From: Adiantum capillus-veneris
Taxonomy: Eukaryota > Streptophyta > Polypodiopsida > Polypodiales > Pteridaceae
Reading direction: 5' to 3'
DNA: 60,000 nucleotides
Assembly (NCBI GenBank): GCA_014529385.2
Contig: CM043971.1
Span: 81,575,340-81,635,339, forward strand
Part shown: in pieces, positions 38,080 through 49,280 of the stretch
How the letters are laid out: each line of letters opens with the position of its first letter
Numbering within the stretch: the first letter of the stretch is position 1
The notes under the pieces: model-generated
Databases searched by the model: none
Told to the model about the DNA's origin: nothing
Seen by the model: only the letters and a program-made list of their open reading frames with translations
Translations under genes and position numbers: made by a program

Positions 38080-38839
38080 AAAGTATCCTTCTTATAAGAT
38101 TGCTGATCTTTTTCTTGTTCAAAACTTTCAATTGTGATTTATAGTTTTGTTAGCATGAGATTGTGCTTTTTTAGTTTGAAAAAAACTGTCAAAGATCCAA
38201 GTCTTTTTGGCTTTACTTAAGTTATTAATTGTGAAAGATCCAAGTCTTTTTGCTTTACTTAAGTTATTGATTGTCTATGTAATAGTCCTTAAAACAATAT
38301 CGGATGGCTTTCTTGCTCCCATGTCTCACATTGGTCTTTAGGTAAGACAAGTGGTGACCTTGAAAGTATGGTCTCATATCTCGATCAAGTGAAGAGACAT
38401 GAAGCTTAAATATCACTACTATGTATCTAGTGTTAAACTCCATCAAGACAAAGATACTAGATGCCAAATTGCAGTCTAGTTTAAGTGAAAATCCATTTGA
38501 GCTAAGGTAAAACTTATAGTGCCTCATTTTTCTAGGATTCTACCCCATCAAGGAAGTTAGAATCTAGCACAAACCAATAAGACTCTTTTGGAGCCTAGAT
38601 AGGACAATTCGTGGAACTTAAAACTTATTATTGAGTTAGAGTCTAGTTTAATAAGCAAAAGATCTTCAAACCAGCACTTGACTTTCTTACTATTCAATAT
38701 TCAAAGTCCCTTGAGGCTAACAAATTACATACCTACTTGTAACCTAACTAATGAGTAATTATATAGATCTAAGCAAGTATATATAATGAGTCTTCAAACT
38801 AATAAACCAAGGAAGAGAGTAGCAAGGTCCACTACTTGT
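38080..38839. other. AT-rich noncoding stretch
   Basis: A short direct repeat (gtgaaagatccaagtctttttggctttacttaagttattgattg-type, copies near 38186 and 38232) lies here, with one weak plus-oriented core at 38346. No gene is seen. It may be 3' UTR or intron. Confidence 0.45.
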
Positions 38840-41585
38840 CCAAGCTATGTTTACAAAGGTTTTGTTCTAGACCCACCACTTGTCCAAGCTAACTCCTAGT
38901 GAAACATAGAGAGAAGCAAAGTTCCACCACTTGTCCAAGAGCTCATTGAAACATGGAGAGAAGGATTGATCCACCATTTCTTCTCCAGTTATGTTCCATT
39001 GAAACATGAGAGAAGCAATCTCCACCATGTCTCCAAGCTAGGCTCCATTGAAATACCCTAAAACCCATAATTTTGTACATGAGGGTTACATTCAAGTCCA
39101 CCACTTGTCCAACCTATTATCCCTAGTAGCAGCACGAGTGGTTTGGTCTCAAGATTCACCACTTGTACACTCTATGTCATTATATTAAAGAACTATGTGT
39201 TAAGGTCCACCACTTGTCCAACCTATAAGTTATATTTTAAATGGTATCCTTTCTCACCACTTGAAATGCCCATGATATGTTTTACATGGGTTTCATTCCA
39301 AGGTCCACCACTTGTCCAAGCTAACTCTATTAAACATATAGAAAAGAAAGGTCCACCACTTGTCCAAGCTAGGCTCATTGAAACATGGAGAGAAGGAACC
39401 TCCACTGTTTCTCCTAGATAGGCTCCATTGAAACATGGAGAGAAATAAGCTCCACCATGTCTCCAAGTTGCTAGGCTCCATTGAAATACCCAATACCCAT
39501 AATATTTTGTACATGGGGGGTTTACATTCAAGGTTCACCACTTGTCCAACCTATTATCCCTAGTAGTTTGGTCTCATGATTCACCACTTGTCCACTCTAT
39601 GTCATTATATTAAGAGAATTGGGTGTTAAGGTCCACCACTTGTCCAACCTATAATGTTATAGCTTGAATGGTATTTTTTCTCACCACTTGTAATGCCCAT
39701 GACATGATTTACATGGGGTTTTTGTTCCAAGGTCACCACTTGTCCAAGCTAAATCTATTGAAACATAGAGAAAACAAAGTCCACCACTTTCCAAGCTAGG
39801 CTGCATTGAAACATGGACCTTAATACCAACTTATTTCTAGTAGCATGAGTGATATTTTGTACATGGGGGGTTTACATTCAAGGTCCACCACTTGTCCAAC
39901 CTATTTCCCTAGTAGTTTGGTCCCAAGTTCACCACTTATCCACTCTATGTCATTATATTAAGAATAATTGGGTGTTAAGGTCCACCACTTGTCCAACCTA
40001 TAAGGTTATATATTAAATGGTATTTTTTCTCACCACTTGTAATGCCCATGATATGTTTTACATGGGGGTTTTGTTCCAAGGTCCACCACTTTTCCAAGAT
40101 AACTCTATTCAAACATAGAGAGAAACAAAGGTCCACCACTTGTCCAAGCTAGGCTCCATTGAAACATGGAGAGAATGATGCTCCACCATTTATCCAAGAT
40201 AGCTGCATTGAAACATGGAGAGAAGCAAGCTTTACCATTTTCCAAGCTAGGCTCCATTGAAACACTCTAGGGGTTTTATTTCAAGGCCCACCACTTGTTT
40301 AACCTATTATCCCTAGTAGCATGAGTGGTTTGGTTTCAAGATTCACCACTTGTACACTCTATGTCATTATATTGTGTTAAGGTCCACCACTTGTCCAACC
40401 TATAAGGTTATATCTTAAATGGTATCCTTTCTCGCCACTTGAAATGCCCATGATATGTTTTACATGGGAGTTTCATTCCAAGATCCACCACTTGTCCAAG
40501 CTACTCATATTAAACATAGAGAAACAAGGTCCACGACTTGTCCAAGCTAGGCTCCATTGAAACATGGAGAGAAGGAACCTCCACCATTTCTCCTAGATAG
40601 GCCCCATTAAAACATGGACATAAGTAAGTTCCACCATGTCTCCAAGATGCTAGGCTCCATTGAAATACGCAAAACCCATGATATTTTGTACATGGGGATT
40701 TACATTCAAGGTCAACCTTTGTCCAACCTATTATCCCTAGTAGGTTTGGTCTCACAATTCACCACATTTCCACTCTATGTCATTATAATAAGAGGAATTG
40801 GGTGCTAAGGTCCACCACTTGTCCAACCTATAAGGTTATACCTTGAATGGTATTTTTTCTCACCACTTGTAATGCCCATGACATGCTTTACATGGGGGTT
40901 TTGTTCCAAGGTTCACCACTTGTCCAAGCTAATTCTATTGAAACATAGAGAGAAACAAAGGTCCACCACTTTTCCAAGCTAGGCTCCATTGAAACATGGA
41001 CCTTAATACCAAATTATTCCTAGTAGCATGAGTGATATTTTGTACATGGGGGGTTTGCATTCAAGGTCATCAAGTCCACCCTTGTCCAACCTACTTTTCC
41101 TAGTAGGTTTGGTCGCAAGATTCACCACTTGTCCACTCTATGTCATTATATTAATAATAATTGGGTGTTAAGGTCCACCACTTGTCCAACCTATAAGGTT
41201 TATATATTGAATGGTATTTTTTTCTCACCACTTGTAATGTCCATGATATGTTTTACATGGGGATTTTGTTCCAAGGTCCACCACTTGTCCAAGCTAAATC
41301 TGTTCAAACATAGAGAGAAACAAACATGCACCACTTGTCCAAGTAGGCTCCATTGAAACATGGAGAGAATGATGCTCCACCATTTATCCAAGATAGACTC
41401 CATTGAAACATGGAGAGAAGTAAGCTCCACCATGTTTCCAAGATGCTAGAGTCCATTGAAATACCCAAAACCCCTGATACTTTGTACATGGGGTTTACAT
41501 TCAAGGTCCACCACTTGTCCAACCTATTATCCCTAGTAGCATGAGTGGCTTGGTCTCAGGATTCACCACTTGTCCACTCTATATC
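38840..41585 (-). repeat. Satellite array in inverted orientation
   Basis: The reverse complement of the same monomer is present: AAGGTCCACCACTTGTCCAA cores with the same spacers in reversed order (ccattgaaacatggagagaa, gtcattatattaag, tacatggggggtttacattcaagg). Landmark copies at 39085, 39520 and 39870 give spacings of about 435 and 350. Monomers are more degraded than at 27-30 kb. The orientation is opposite to all arrays left of 36.6 kb. Confidence 0.93.
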
Positions 41586-41944
41586 ATTATATTAAGAAAA
41601 ATTGGGTTTCCATATCTAAATGGATCTTTGCTTGGATAAGTGGTAGACCTTGAGACCTAAATACCCATTCTACACTAGAGCATTGGTTAAGCCTTATACA
41701 CTTCAAGCATACCTTTAACAAAAAGTAGTAGTTATTAGTTGACTTAAGTCTAGTTGAACTCCATGGTATTGAGACTAAGAGAGAGTGTAGCATAAAAAAG
41801 AGTCAGGATTTTAATTTGACTTTCTTTCTATTAATGAGTAGATCATAGATGGATTTTGGTATCTAATAAAACCTTAGGGTAGACAATGTAAAACTCATGT
41901 CTATTGTTGTGTTTGCATTAAGTGTTCTTGTTCTTTAATTTCAG

Positions 41945-42718
41945 AACCATTACAGAAAAATGGATTGGCTATATGCTGGCATAAATTGAAGAAAACTATT
42001 GAATTACCCATCCAACCTCCTCCAAGACCTGTCCAAGGAATGAATCACCTCCTTATCACCTACCACTTGCTTTCAAGGACATCAAAAGAGTACTTATCTT
42101 GGATCTAGAGGGTTACTTCTCAAGACAGTTGAAATGAAACATGGAGATTCTATGCCATCTTGGGGCTCAACACATGCGACTTGTGGAGGACAAAGATGAA
42201 GTTTATCATGTGGTGCGACCAGACGCACAAAGTTTTTTTGGATTTTTGTGCTGAATACTTTGAGCTATGGATATGGAGTTGCTATAACTTAACAAGGGTG
42301 CAACGCATCACACAAAAATGTTTTCCTGAGCAGTATACCAAGTTCAAGGTGTTTTGAGTAACAAAAATTGCCAAAATCCAAATATCATGTTAGGATTTAC
42401 AAGGGTTTATCACAAAAATTTGAGTGATATTTGGAAGATATTTGAGGATTTGGATGCAAACAATACCTTAATTTTTGATGACACTCCATATAGGGTGATG
42501 TGGAACATGCCAGGACATATCTTATATTTCCAAAGATGTGGAGGCAAACTTCCGAGCAACTTCAAAACTTCTTGCAGAGAACCATAATTCCATGGTTGGT
42601 AGGATGGTTGTATGCAAGAGATAAGAGAGTCTATACATACAACACAATTGTAAATCAGTATAGTGATTCTGAGACAAATTATGTCCTTGGTGTGTACTTG
42701 TCAACACGAAAGCATTGA
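41945..42718 (+). pseudogene. Second FCP1/NIF phosphatase-like domain, broken
   Basis: The island starts after the acceptor ttctttaatttcag (ends 41944). It shows KRVLILDLEG, where the usual DLDGT/V reads DLEG (about 42088-42115), then VRPDAQ, LDFCAEYFELWIWSCYNL (motif II), RVYHKNLSDIWKIF, TLIFDDTPYRV (motif III/IV, about 42460-42495) and FLQRTIIPWLVGWLYARD. Unlike the copy at 37.0-37.5 kb, this one keeps the N-terminal motif, but the second Asp is replaced by Glu, so phosphatase activity is doubtful. Frames change at about four places. The two FCP1-like copies are clearly different in sequence, so this is not a local duplication. Confidence 0.73.
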
Positions 42719-42835
42719 ATAAATATGGCTATAAGAGCTTTTTTTATTCTAGTGTGTATCTTTCAACATTTGTATAATTTGATATAGTCTTTTTTATAAA
42801 AAAAAAAGGTTGTCAATTTTATATGAACACTTGAA

Positions 42836-42925
42836 TGGAGTGCACCCTACTCTAAGGGGACTTCAATGTACTATTGGAGTGCATCCTATTGTAAGGGGAC
42901 TCTGATGTATTGCTAGAGTGCACCC
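42836..42925 (+). repeat. About 39-bp tandem repeat, 2.3 copies
   Basis: The unit ggagtgcaccctactctaag... repeats at about 42836 and 42876, with a partial third copy at 42915. It lies just 3' of the second FCP1-like island. Confidence 0.7.
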
Positions 42926-43080
42926 AAATTTTTGGGACTCATTTTTTATTTGATTGGGGCCTATGTTGGGTCAATAGTAAAAGAAATTCATTTTTTGTCC
43001 AATTCATATCGAGGTTGCATTTATTTGGAACTATGAAAGAATTGATGTTTGATGTCAAAATAAAACTTGTAAGTGTGGAT

Positions 43081-43403
43081 CAGAGAATTCATGGACTTTA
43101 AATATGTGAGAGGGATCTTTTTCTTGGGCACAAATTTTTGCTTTCAAGAATTTGGTCATTCCATACTTGTACGTGAAAGAGTTTTAAGAACCTAAAAGAC
43201 TTTGAAAATCATAAACTATGGGAATCTAATTGCATGTATTCAATCAGAGAATTCATGGACTTTAAATATGTGAGAGGGATCTTTTTCTTGGGCACAAATG
43301 TTTGCTTCAAGAATTTTGTCATTACATACTTTATGTGAAAGAGTTTTAGAACCTAAAAGACTTTGAAAACAAAACTATGGAATCTAAGTGCATGTATTCT
43401 TGA
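43081..43403 (+). repeat. 164-bp tandem duplication
   Basis: cagagaattcatggactttaa starts at 43081 and again at 43245, and similarity continues for about 160 bp with small indels. No coding function is apparent. A short open stretch after it (near 43435-43510) could be an exon but has no recognisable domain. Confidence 0.85.
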
Positions 43404-43650
43404 ATGGCTTGAAAGTTGATGTATACATGCATGTCGCCTTGATGAAGATTTAGATCTGACAAGATGGAAAGATAGAATTCTTGGACGTTACCTTTGTCAA
43501 TTTGGTAATAATAACATATTTAACTTTCTTTTATTATGGGTGGAAAATATATTATTATGTGCATTTGGAACCTAATTGCTTGACCTTCAAACCAAGATTC
43601 CTATGTTATTTTTTCATATACTTTTTTGTAATGAATTAAGATTGTGGATA
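43404..43650 (+). other. AT-rich spacer, possible small exon
   Basis: One plus-strand frame across about 43435-43510 reads LDEDLDLTRWKDRILGRYL without a stop, but there is no splice or family evidence, so this is weak. Confidence 0.2.
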
Positions 43651-44420
43651 CAAGGTCCACCACTTGTTCAAGCTAGATCTAAGAAGTATATATACTGAGT
43701 CTTCAAACTAGTAAACCAAGGGAAGAGAGAAGCAGGGTCCATCACTTGTCCAAGCTTATCTCTAGACAACATAGAGAGATGTTAGGTCTACTAATTGTCC
43801 CATATAGTCATGGAGAAATGATAGAAGGTTGATCCACTTGTCCAACCTATCATCTCTAGTAAAATGGGAGTTTGGCCTTAAGATTTCACCATGTAACCAA
43901 CCTTTACTTCATTGTATTATGAAGAGTAGAAAAGCAAAGCTCCACCACTTGTCTAAGGTAGTTCCAAAATCAACATGAGAGAACAAGCGTCACCATTGTA
44001 CACGCCAAGATAGGTTCCATTAAAACATGGAAAACCTCATAATGTTGTAAATGTAAGCTTTTTTCCAAGGTTCCCCACCACTTTGTCCAAGCTAGGATCC
44101 ATTAAAACTTGGATAGAAACAAGCTCCCACAACTCTTCCAACCTTTATAGCTGCAAAGTGTACCGTAGTCTAAACTAGGCATGGAAAATAATAGAAGGTC
44201 CACCACTTATATCCAACATATTATCTCTAATAGCATGGGAGGTTTGGTCTCAAGAGATTTAGGAATTGGCTAACTCTGTAATTTCATTGTATTATGAATT
44301 AATTATTGTCCAAGCTAACTCCTATTGAAACATAGAGAGAAGCAAAGGTCCACCACTGTCCAAGCTTTGTCTCCATTGAAACAAGGAGAGAAGCAAGAGC
44401 TCCATCATTTCTCCAATAGG
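43650..44420 (-). repeat. Degenerate inverted satellite
   Basis: Cores in the AAGGTCCACCACTTGTCC orientation occur at about 43650, 43735, 43945, 44190 and 44345, with shortened or altered spacers. This is the decayed right edge of the inverted block. From about 44640 a plus-oriented core appears again (cttggacaagtggttgacc), so orientation is mixed at the edge. Confidence 0.8.
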
Positions 44421-45353
44421 CTTTTCATGGATAAGTGCACCTTGAAACCAACCTTACCTATGAGGCAATAGAGCATATGCTACATATTTTATGTTATGCC
44501 CCATGCCTCAAATTAAGAAGTTATAGATTAGAAGTGGACCTTGCTTGAATGTCACATGCAATAAATTAAGGAAAAATAGCCAAGTGATTGTATTCCTCAA
44601 TGGATCCTTGCTTTCACAAGTTGTGAACCTTGAGTCACTTTTACATTAACTTGGACAAGTGGTTGACCTAGAAACCAAGCTCTCCATGTTGAGATAAGTT
44701 GTAGGTAGGACAGTAGAACATAGACAACGATAATGGATGCAATATACTCGTCTCCTAATAATCCAATTGATTGAAACCATGGTATTTTAGTTGTTTTCAT
44801 TGTGTATTGTATGTTGCATAAAGTGGAATGAGACCTTAAAAAACTCAAATTTTTGACAAAATCCTCTATATTTTGTACATGATTATTGAAATGTTGTCAA
44901 CCTGGGAATTGGGATTTTCCCACTTTACCTAATATGGTCTTCTTTCCACCCTTCCTTTTCCCCGGCATCCTTGCTGGTGATTAAACTCATTCAGGACCCA
45001 TTGGCGGTTCTTTATTAAACCAATTCTCAAAAGTTACAGAGCACCATGACCCATAATGAATCTGCTAACCTTTAATGACTGGGTTCTAATCCTCGCCAAA
45101 GTGGCTGAGACTTCTTCAACCTTCAGAAAATTGCTGCTGCTATTGAAGCAAGTCACAAATCTGATCTGCTTCTATTCTCGGCAAAAGGAGCCGACCTGTC
45201 TAATTTTATCAGGAAACTATGTGGCCTTGCTTCTTGTTTTGCCACTTCCAAAGGCTCCCAAAAGCCTTTTTTGTAGGGATGATGCTGCTATTGAAGCAGT
45301 TAAAAGCTTTCAGCAAGGACTCAGCTCGTCTAGTGAAACAAGGCTTCTTGTAG

Positions 45354-46118
45354 ACACCCAAAAGTTTCAAAGTTGTTTTCCCCTTCTTACCTCCAAGACA
45401 AATTGCTATCGAAGGGATAGAGTTGGACCATCAGCTTTGGGAGCAGTTCTTGGACAAAGGTGATGTCATCAAAGCACCCTTTAGTATGCATTTCTTAGAT
45501 TCAAGGAAATGCCCCATCTTATATGGCATTTATGTCAGAACCAAGGGAACTATGACCTTTTCTAAACAAAGCAGTGAATTCTATTCTGAATCTATCTGGA
45601 ACATCTACCGCCCCTACATCAAATGTGCTTGCAAAGCTTTAGATGCAAAAGTTGATTGTGAGAGTAACATCCTTTGGTTTGATCATGCAATTTGGTTCCT
45701 CCTCAACCATCTGGAAGACCTCTTCCCATCACACACAGAAGAGCATTTTCTACCTGTTATTTGTTCTTGGCTTGGAGATCAGGCTAGGGAAGCTGTGCGA
45801 GCCCAGATAGCTTACCTTCACTTTAGAAACTTCATGCATGAGTCTCTGAAAGAGTTAAAGTTAGATGCACCAAGTCATTTACTCTCTAATTTAAGTGCTT
45901 CTAAAGGCATCAAACATATCCTATCCCTTCTTAAACCTTCACTGGATGCAGATGAGTCTCCTAACCTCAAAAGACCTATGTTAACAAGTTCTACTTCGCA
46001 CTCAATCACATCCTTTTTATCCCCTTCTTCTACACCAGGGTCCTCTGATGGAAGGAGTAAAGCTAGATCCTTTGTCAAGGGCAGGCGGAAGAATCTCCCA
46101 ATCAAGAAAATGTTTTAA
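45354..46118 (+). pseudogene. N-terminal part of the non-canonical RT protein
   Basis: This frame opens after a TAG at 45351-45353 and runs to TAA at 46116-46118; the protein probably began further upstream in another frame (a protein-like stretch with EASHKSDLLLFSAKGADLSN lies near 45145-45205). It has no domain I recognise: LWEQFLDKGDVIKAPFSMHF, a predicted helical part with HFRNFMHESLKELKL, then a Ser-rich linker (SFLSPSSTPGSS) and a basic end. The next frame overlaps near 46085, which suggests a single frameshift between this part and the RT part. It may be the N-terminal extension common in Penelope-like proteins. Confidence 0.5.
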
Positions 46119-46126
46119 CTCTTAAA

Positions 46127-47746
46127 TTGTATTGCCCTTTTCAGATCAATCGAACCGCTTCTGGAAAGCTGTTTTTATGCAAAGAAGAGAATCAAAAGAA
46201 GCGAATTGTTCACTGCCACTTCGCAAATCGTATTCTGGAATTGTTTACTCCAAAAAGTCTGATACAGTATGCTTTCTTACATATATTTAACAACACTGAC
46301 AGAGTAGATGAACTAACCTTCGGTAGGACCTTTGATCCTCCCTTAATTTTTTTTCTTAATTCCACTGAATTTCTCACTTCAGGCAAAAAAACATCTTGTA
46401 AGTGCTCTATCTTTGGAAATTTTTGTTCTGACTTCCAAGTTTTTGGAAAACACTTGGCATTTACCTCATTACTTGCTTGCTTGACTGACATAGTCAAAAT
46501 ACTGAATTTAGACAGTCTACAACATGCTAGACTGGCTGATTCTTTATCTGCTCGCTTTCAAACGAGTGTTGAGTCAATTCCACCCTCTTGGATTAGTCGG
46601 GAAACAACATGGCTATCCCCTTCACTATCCGCTTTGATACATAAACTCAAAAACGATTGGTTTGTGGTAGGACTTGACAAAGCCCCACATATACCCACTA
46701 TTGTCTGTAAACACTTAGCCAAAATAATGGCTCAGGCAAGGCTAAATGGACCAGAATTTTTGCTTTCGGAGATGAGTCCTGAAGAAGTCATTCGGTATCT
46801 AGATTCCTCAATGAGATACCTCAAATTGGATACTCGGAGTTTGAAACTACCTATACTTTTTCCCACTTGCAAAAGTCACAAACATAAGTTTAGGTGGATT
46901 TCGGATGCCTCCAACTGTATCATGTTACATGCCACCGATGTGGTCACAGCTTGCCTTAATCTTGTTCTCACGGACTTTAATAACATTTGTGAAGAAAAGT
47001 TTCTAATGATGAAGACCTTCACTGGACTAATGATTAATAACTTCTGGCTGGTGAAGAACTCTTCTGAGATATTCATCAATCTGCCGTGAAACATTTTTTC
47101 AATATTTTCAGCTGATATCACACAATGTTATGAAAACATTTCACTCTTTGGTCCTTCTGGGCTGCTCTTTGTTCTACAGCAGATAGGCAAATTGGTTTTC
47201 ACAAGGAGAAATAGGATGGGACACCAAACTATCTCACTGGTTAGAAGCCCGAGATGGGTAAAAAATATGCAAAAAGGACCACCCACCCATTATAATCTCC
47301 ATAATCTAATGGAGGTAATTGAATGGTTATTTCATAATTGCTTTGTTATATTGGGTGAGCAATGTTTTCAACAAGGTATCCTGATGGGATTCTCATGTTC
47401 ACCAGTCATGTGCAATCTATACTTGGTGTTTTTTGAGTATCAATGGATACTTAAACAACTGGAGATAACTGACCCCACCATTGATCTTACTCAATTTCAA
47501 CACACTTATAGATATATGGATGATCTATTAAGCTTAAACAATCCCAGCTTTGCACAATGCTTACCGTTCATCTGTCCTGATACTCTTAGGATTGAACCAA
47601 CCTTTTTGGAGCACCTTATTATTGACAACAAAATTGTTGTTACTAAAACGGTTTTCTTAAATATGGAATTATCACTCAATTCTCCACTTACTGGGAGATA
47701 TATCACTGAATATTCGTGGAAGAGGTATTTCATAAGCTACACCTAG
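46127..47746 (+). pseudogene. Reverse transcriptase domain of the Penelope-like element
   Basis: One frame with a single internal TGA (47087-47089) contains the ordered RT landmarks: VVGLDKAPHIPTIVCKHL, then PTCKSHKHKFRWISDAS (the K-HK-R segment of Penelope RTs), motif A SADITQCYENIS (about 47107-47142), motif B FQQGILMGFSCSPVMCNLYL with FE after it (about 47368-47433), motif C YRYMDDLL (YMDD at 47513-47524) and VFLNMELSL. The catalytic aspartates are kept. The frame is lost near 47716, where the C-terminal part continues in the next frame. The start given is only the first open codon after the frame change. It differs strongly from the L1 and copia RTs in this window. Confidence 0.72.
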
Positions 47747-47985
47747 GCTTGATTGAATTTGTCAGGAAAAAGAGTAATCGTCCACAAAAGATAGCTATAA
47801 AAACTTGTCTCGGCATGATTTATCTCATTATGTACTCATCCTATGACTCTTTCATTGCGTTTCAGGCAATGTGTCACCTTATAAGGAAATATGTAGCAAA
47901 TAGGTTTGCTATGTATAAGATGGTTGCCACCATTAGGCATTTTCTAGAAAAAAACTCTTGGCCATTATGCTTAGCTAAAAAATAA
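47716..47985 (+). pseudogene. C-terminal (thumb) part of the RT protein
   Basis: This frame continues the RT protein after a frameshift: FVRKKSNRPQKIAIKTCLGM, a helical region and a C-terminal FLEKNSWPLCLAKK followed by TAA. The position and basic, helical nature fit an RT thumb. No nuclease domain follows before the stop. Confidence 0.5.
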
Positions 47986-48098
47986 ACAATCATTGAACTT
48001 CTGAAACTTGTTCACTAATACACCGGTTGTAGGGAAGGTCTCACCAACTGGTGTTGATCTTCCTCACTAGGTGATGGACCTCTCCCTGGGTAAGGGTG

Positions 48099-48100
<2 letters not shown>

Positions 48101-48139
<39 letters not shown>
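48101..48139 (+). repeat. (TC)n microsatellite
   Basis: A perfect TC run of about 39 bp starts roughly 120 bp after the RT stop codon. It may mark the 3' end or the target of the retroelement. Confidence 0.95.
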
Positions 48140-48144
<5 letters not shown>

Positions 48145-49280
48145 GCTAATGGATAGATGACTCTTCATCTATGGTAACTACCTGGGGTACCTTTTACCCC
48201 TCGATACTATTGATAACACTGATATCTCTCCCTTTTGGAAATTTATCTTGCAAACTTCCAAGGGAAGAGCCTTTTTTTCTCTAACTCTCTTTCCCTCTAC
48301 ACCCAGATAGGAATAATTGGGAATTCTATGATGAAGTATCATTGGGCTTCTTGCAACCTTGATAAAATATCTCTCTTGTTTTTTTCCCACATTGTATCTG
48401 GGTATCCATTGTAAAACAATCAGGCTATAGATATTCTACTGCCATAATTTATCACTAAGTTCCACCTTAAAATCCTTGACAATCATAAGATGGCATAATG
48501 TCTCATATTTACTGAGGGTATGATTGCTCTCCATATGGATTGAAAATACTATCAAATAGGTACCCCGGTTAATGAGACTTTTTTTGAAATATCTCTAGTG
48601 TAGCACTGCTTGAGGTCGGGATTTTGGACTTGGTACATTTTTCTAGGCCTATGGCTCTTGTGGGGAGAGGTAAAGGTAATAATACGTGGGAATAGAGCCC
48701 ATGGGGGGAATAACTAAAAATTTAAGGCGCCTATTGGGGCTCTAAGAGTATCACTATTTTTTTGGGCCATCATGCTGGCGTGACAGCGATACACGAGCCA
48801 ATGCAGGAAATGATCGCCGCCTGCTCCATTCTGGGGCTGTTGCAAGTGGCACCGCCACATATCCTCTGACTTGGTGGGTGGATACTCAAGGGGTGCAGAG
48901 CCATATACTACGGATCGGGCTCCACAGCCAATAACCTTATAAGGTGAGCTGCGGCTCACTTAGCTTCCATTCGGTTAAGGTTTTTTTCTTTATTCTGTTG
49001 TGTGCATTCAAACGGGTGTGTGCTTCGTACTCTGCAAGCAATTTTGGTGATGGCTCCTAGCAAGAAAGCACAAGTCGAGTCTACAGAGGTACTTATGCGG
49101 AAATTTTTTTTGCATTGGTAAATAATCTTTAGGATAAGAAGGGTATGGCATATAGTTATTTGTTGATTACTGCAGAGAGTACTGTGTGGCGGTGCCATGT
49201 TGTACATGCTCGATGATTATGTGGAAATACTTACCTGGGATTGGCTTGATGAACTGGCTGTAAGGGTATATGTTGACTAA
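48140..49280. other. No gene recognised
   Basis: Mixed-composition sequence without a recognisable domain. A short frame MAPSKKAQVESTE at about 49051 ends after about 20 codons near a GTAC and could be a leftover first exon, but support is weak. Confidence 0.35.

Larger units (their letters stand above)
44950..48000 (+). mobile_element. Penelope-like (or related non-canonical) retroelement
   Basis: A coding stretch of about 2.6 kb with a reverse transcriptase of the Penelope type lies outside any LTR or L1-like context. Possible leader sequence begins after the last satellite fragment (about 44950). Neither a GIY-YIG nuclease nor a terminal repeat could be recognised, and the ends are therefore uncertain. 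It is followed at 48100 by a CT microsatellite. Endonuclease-deficient Penelope-like elements are known from several eukaryotes, including Selaginella, and Penelope-type elements are known from conifers. Confidence 0.5.

Noticed and set aside
45463-45600. GIY-YIG nuclease suggested by ILYGIYVRTKG
   Set aside because: Only a GIY string is present; the downstream YIG and the catalytic Arg and Glu context are missing.
44950-48420. Hammerhead ribozyme, as found in some Penelope-like elements
   Set aside because: No CTGATGA...GAAA core with matching stems was seen around the RT region.
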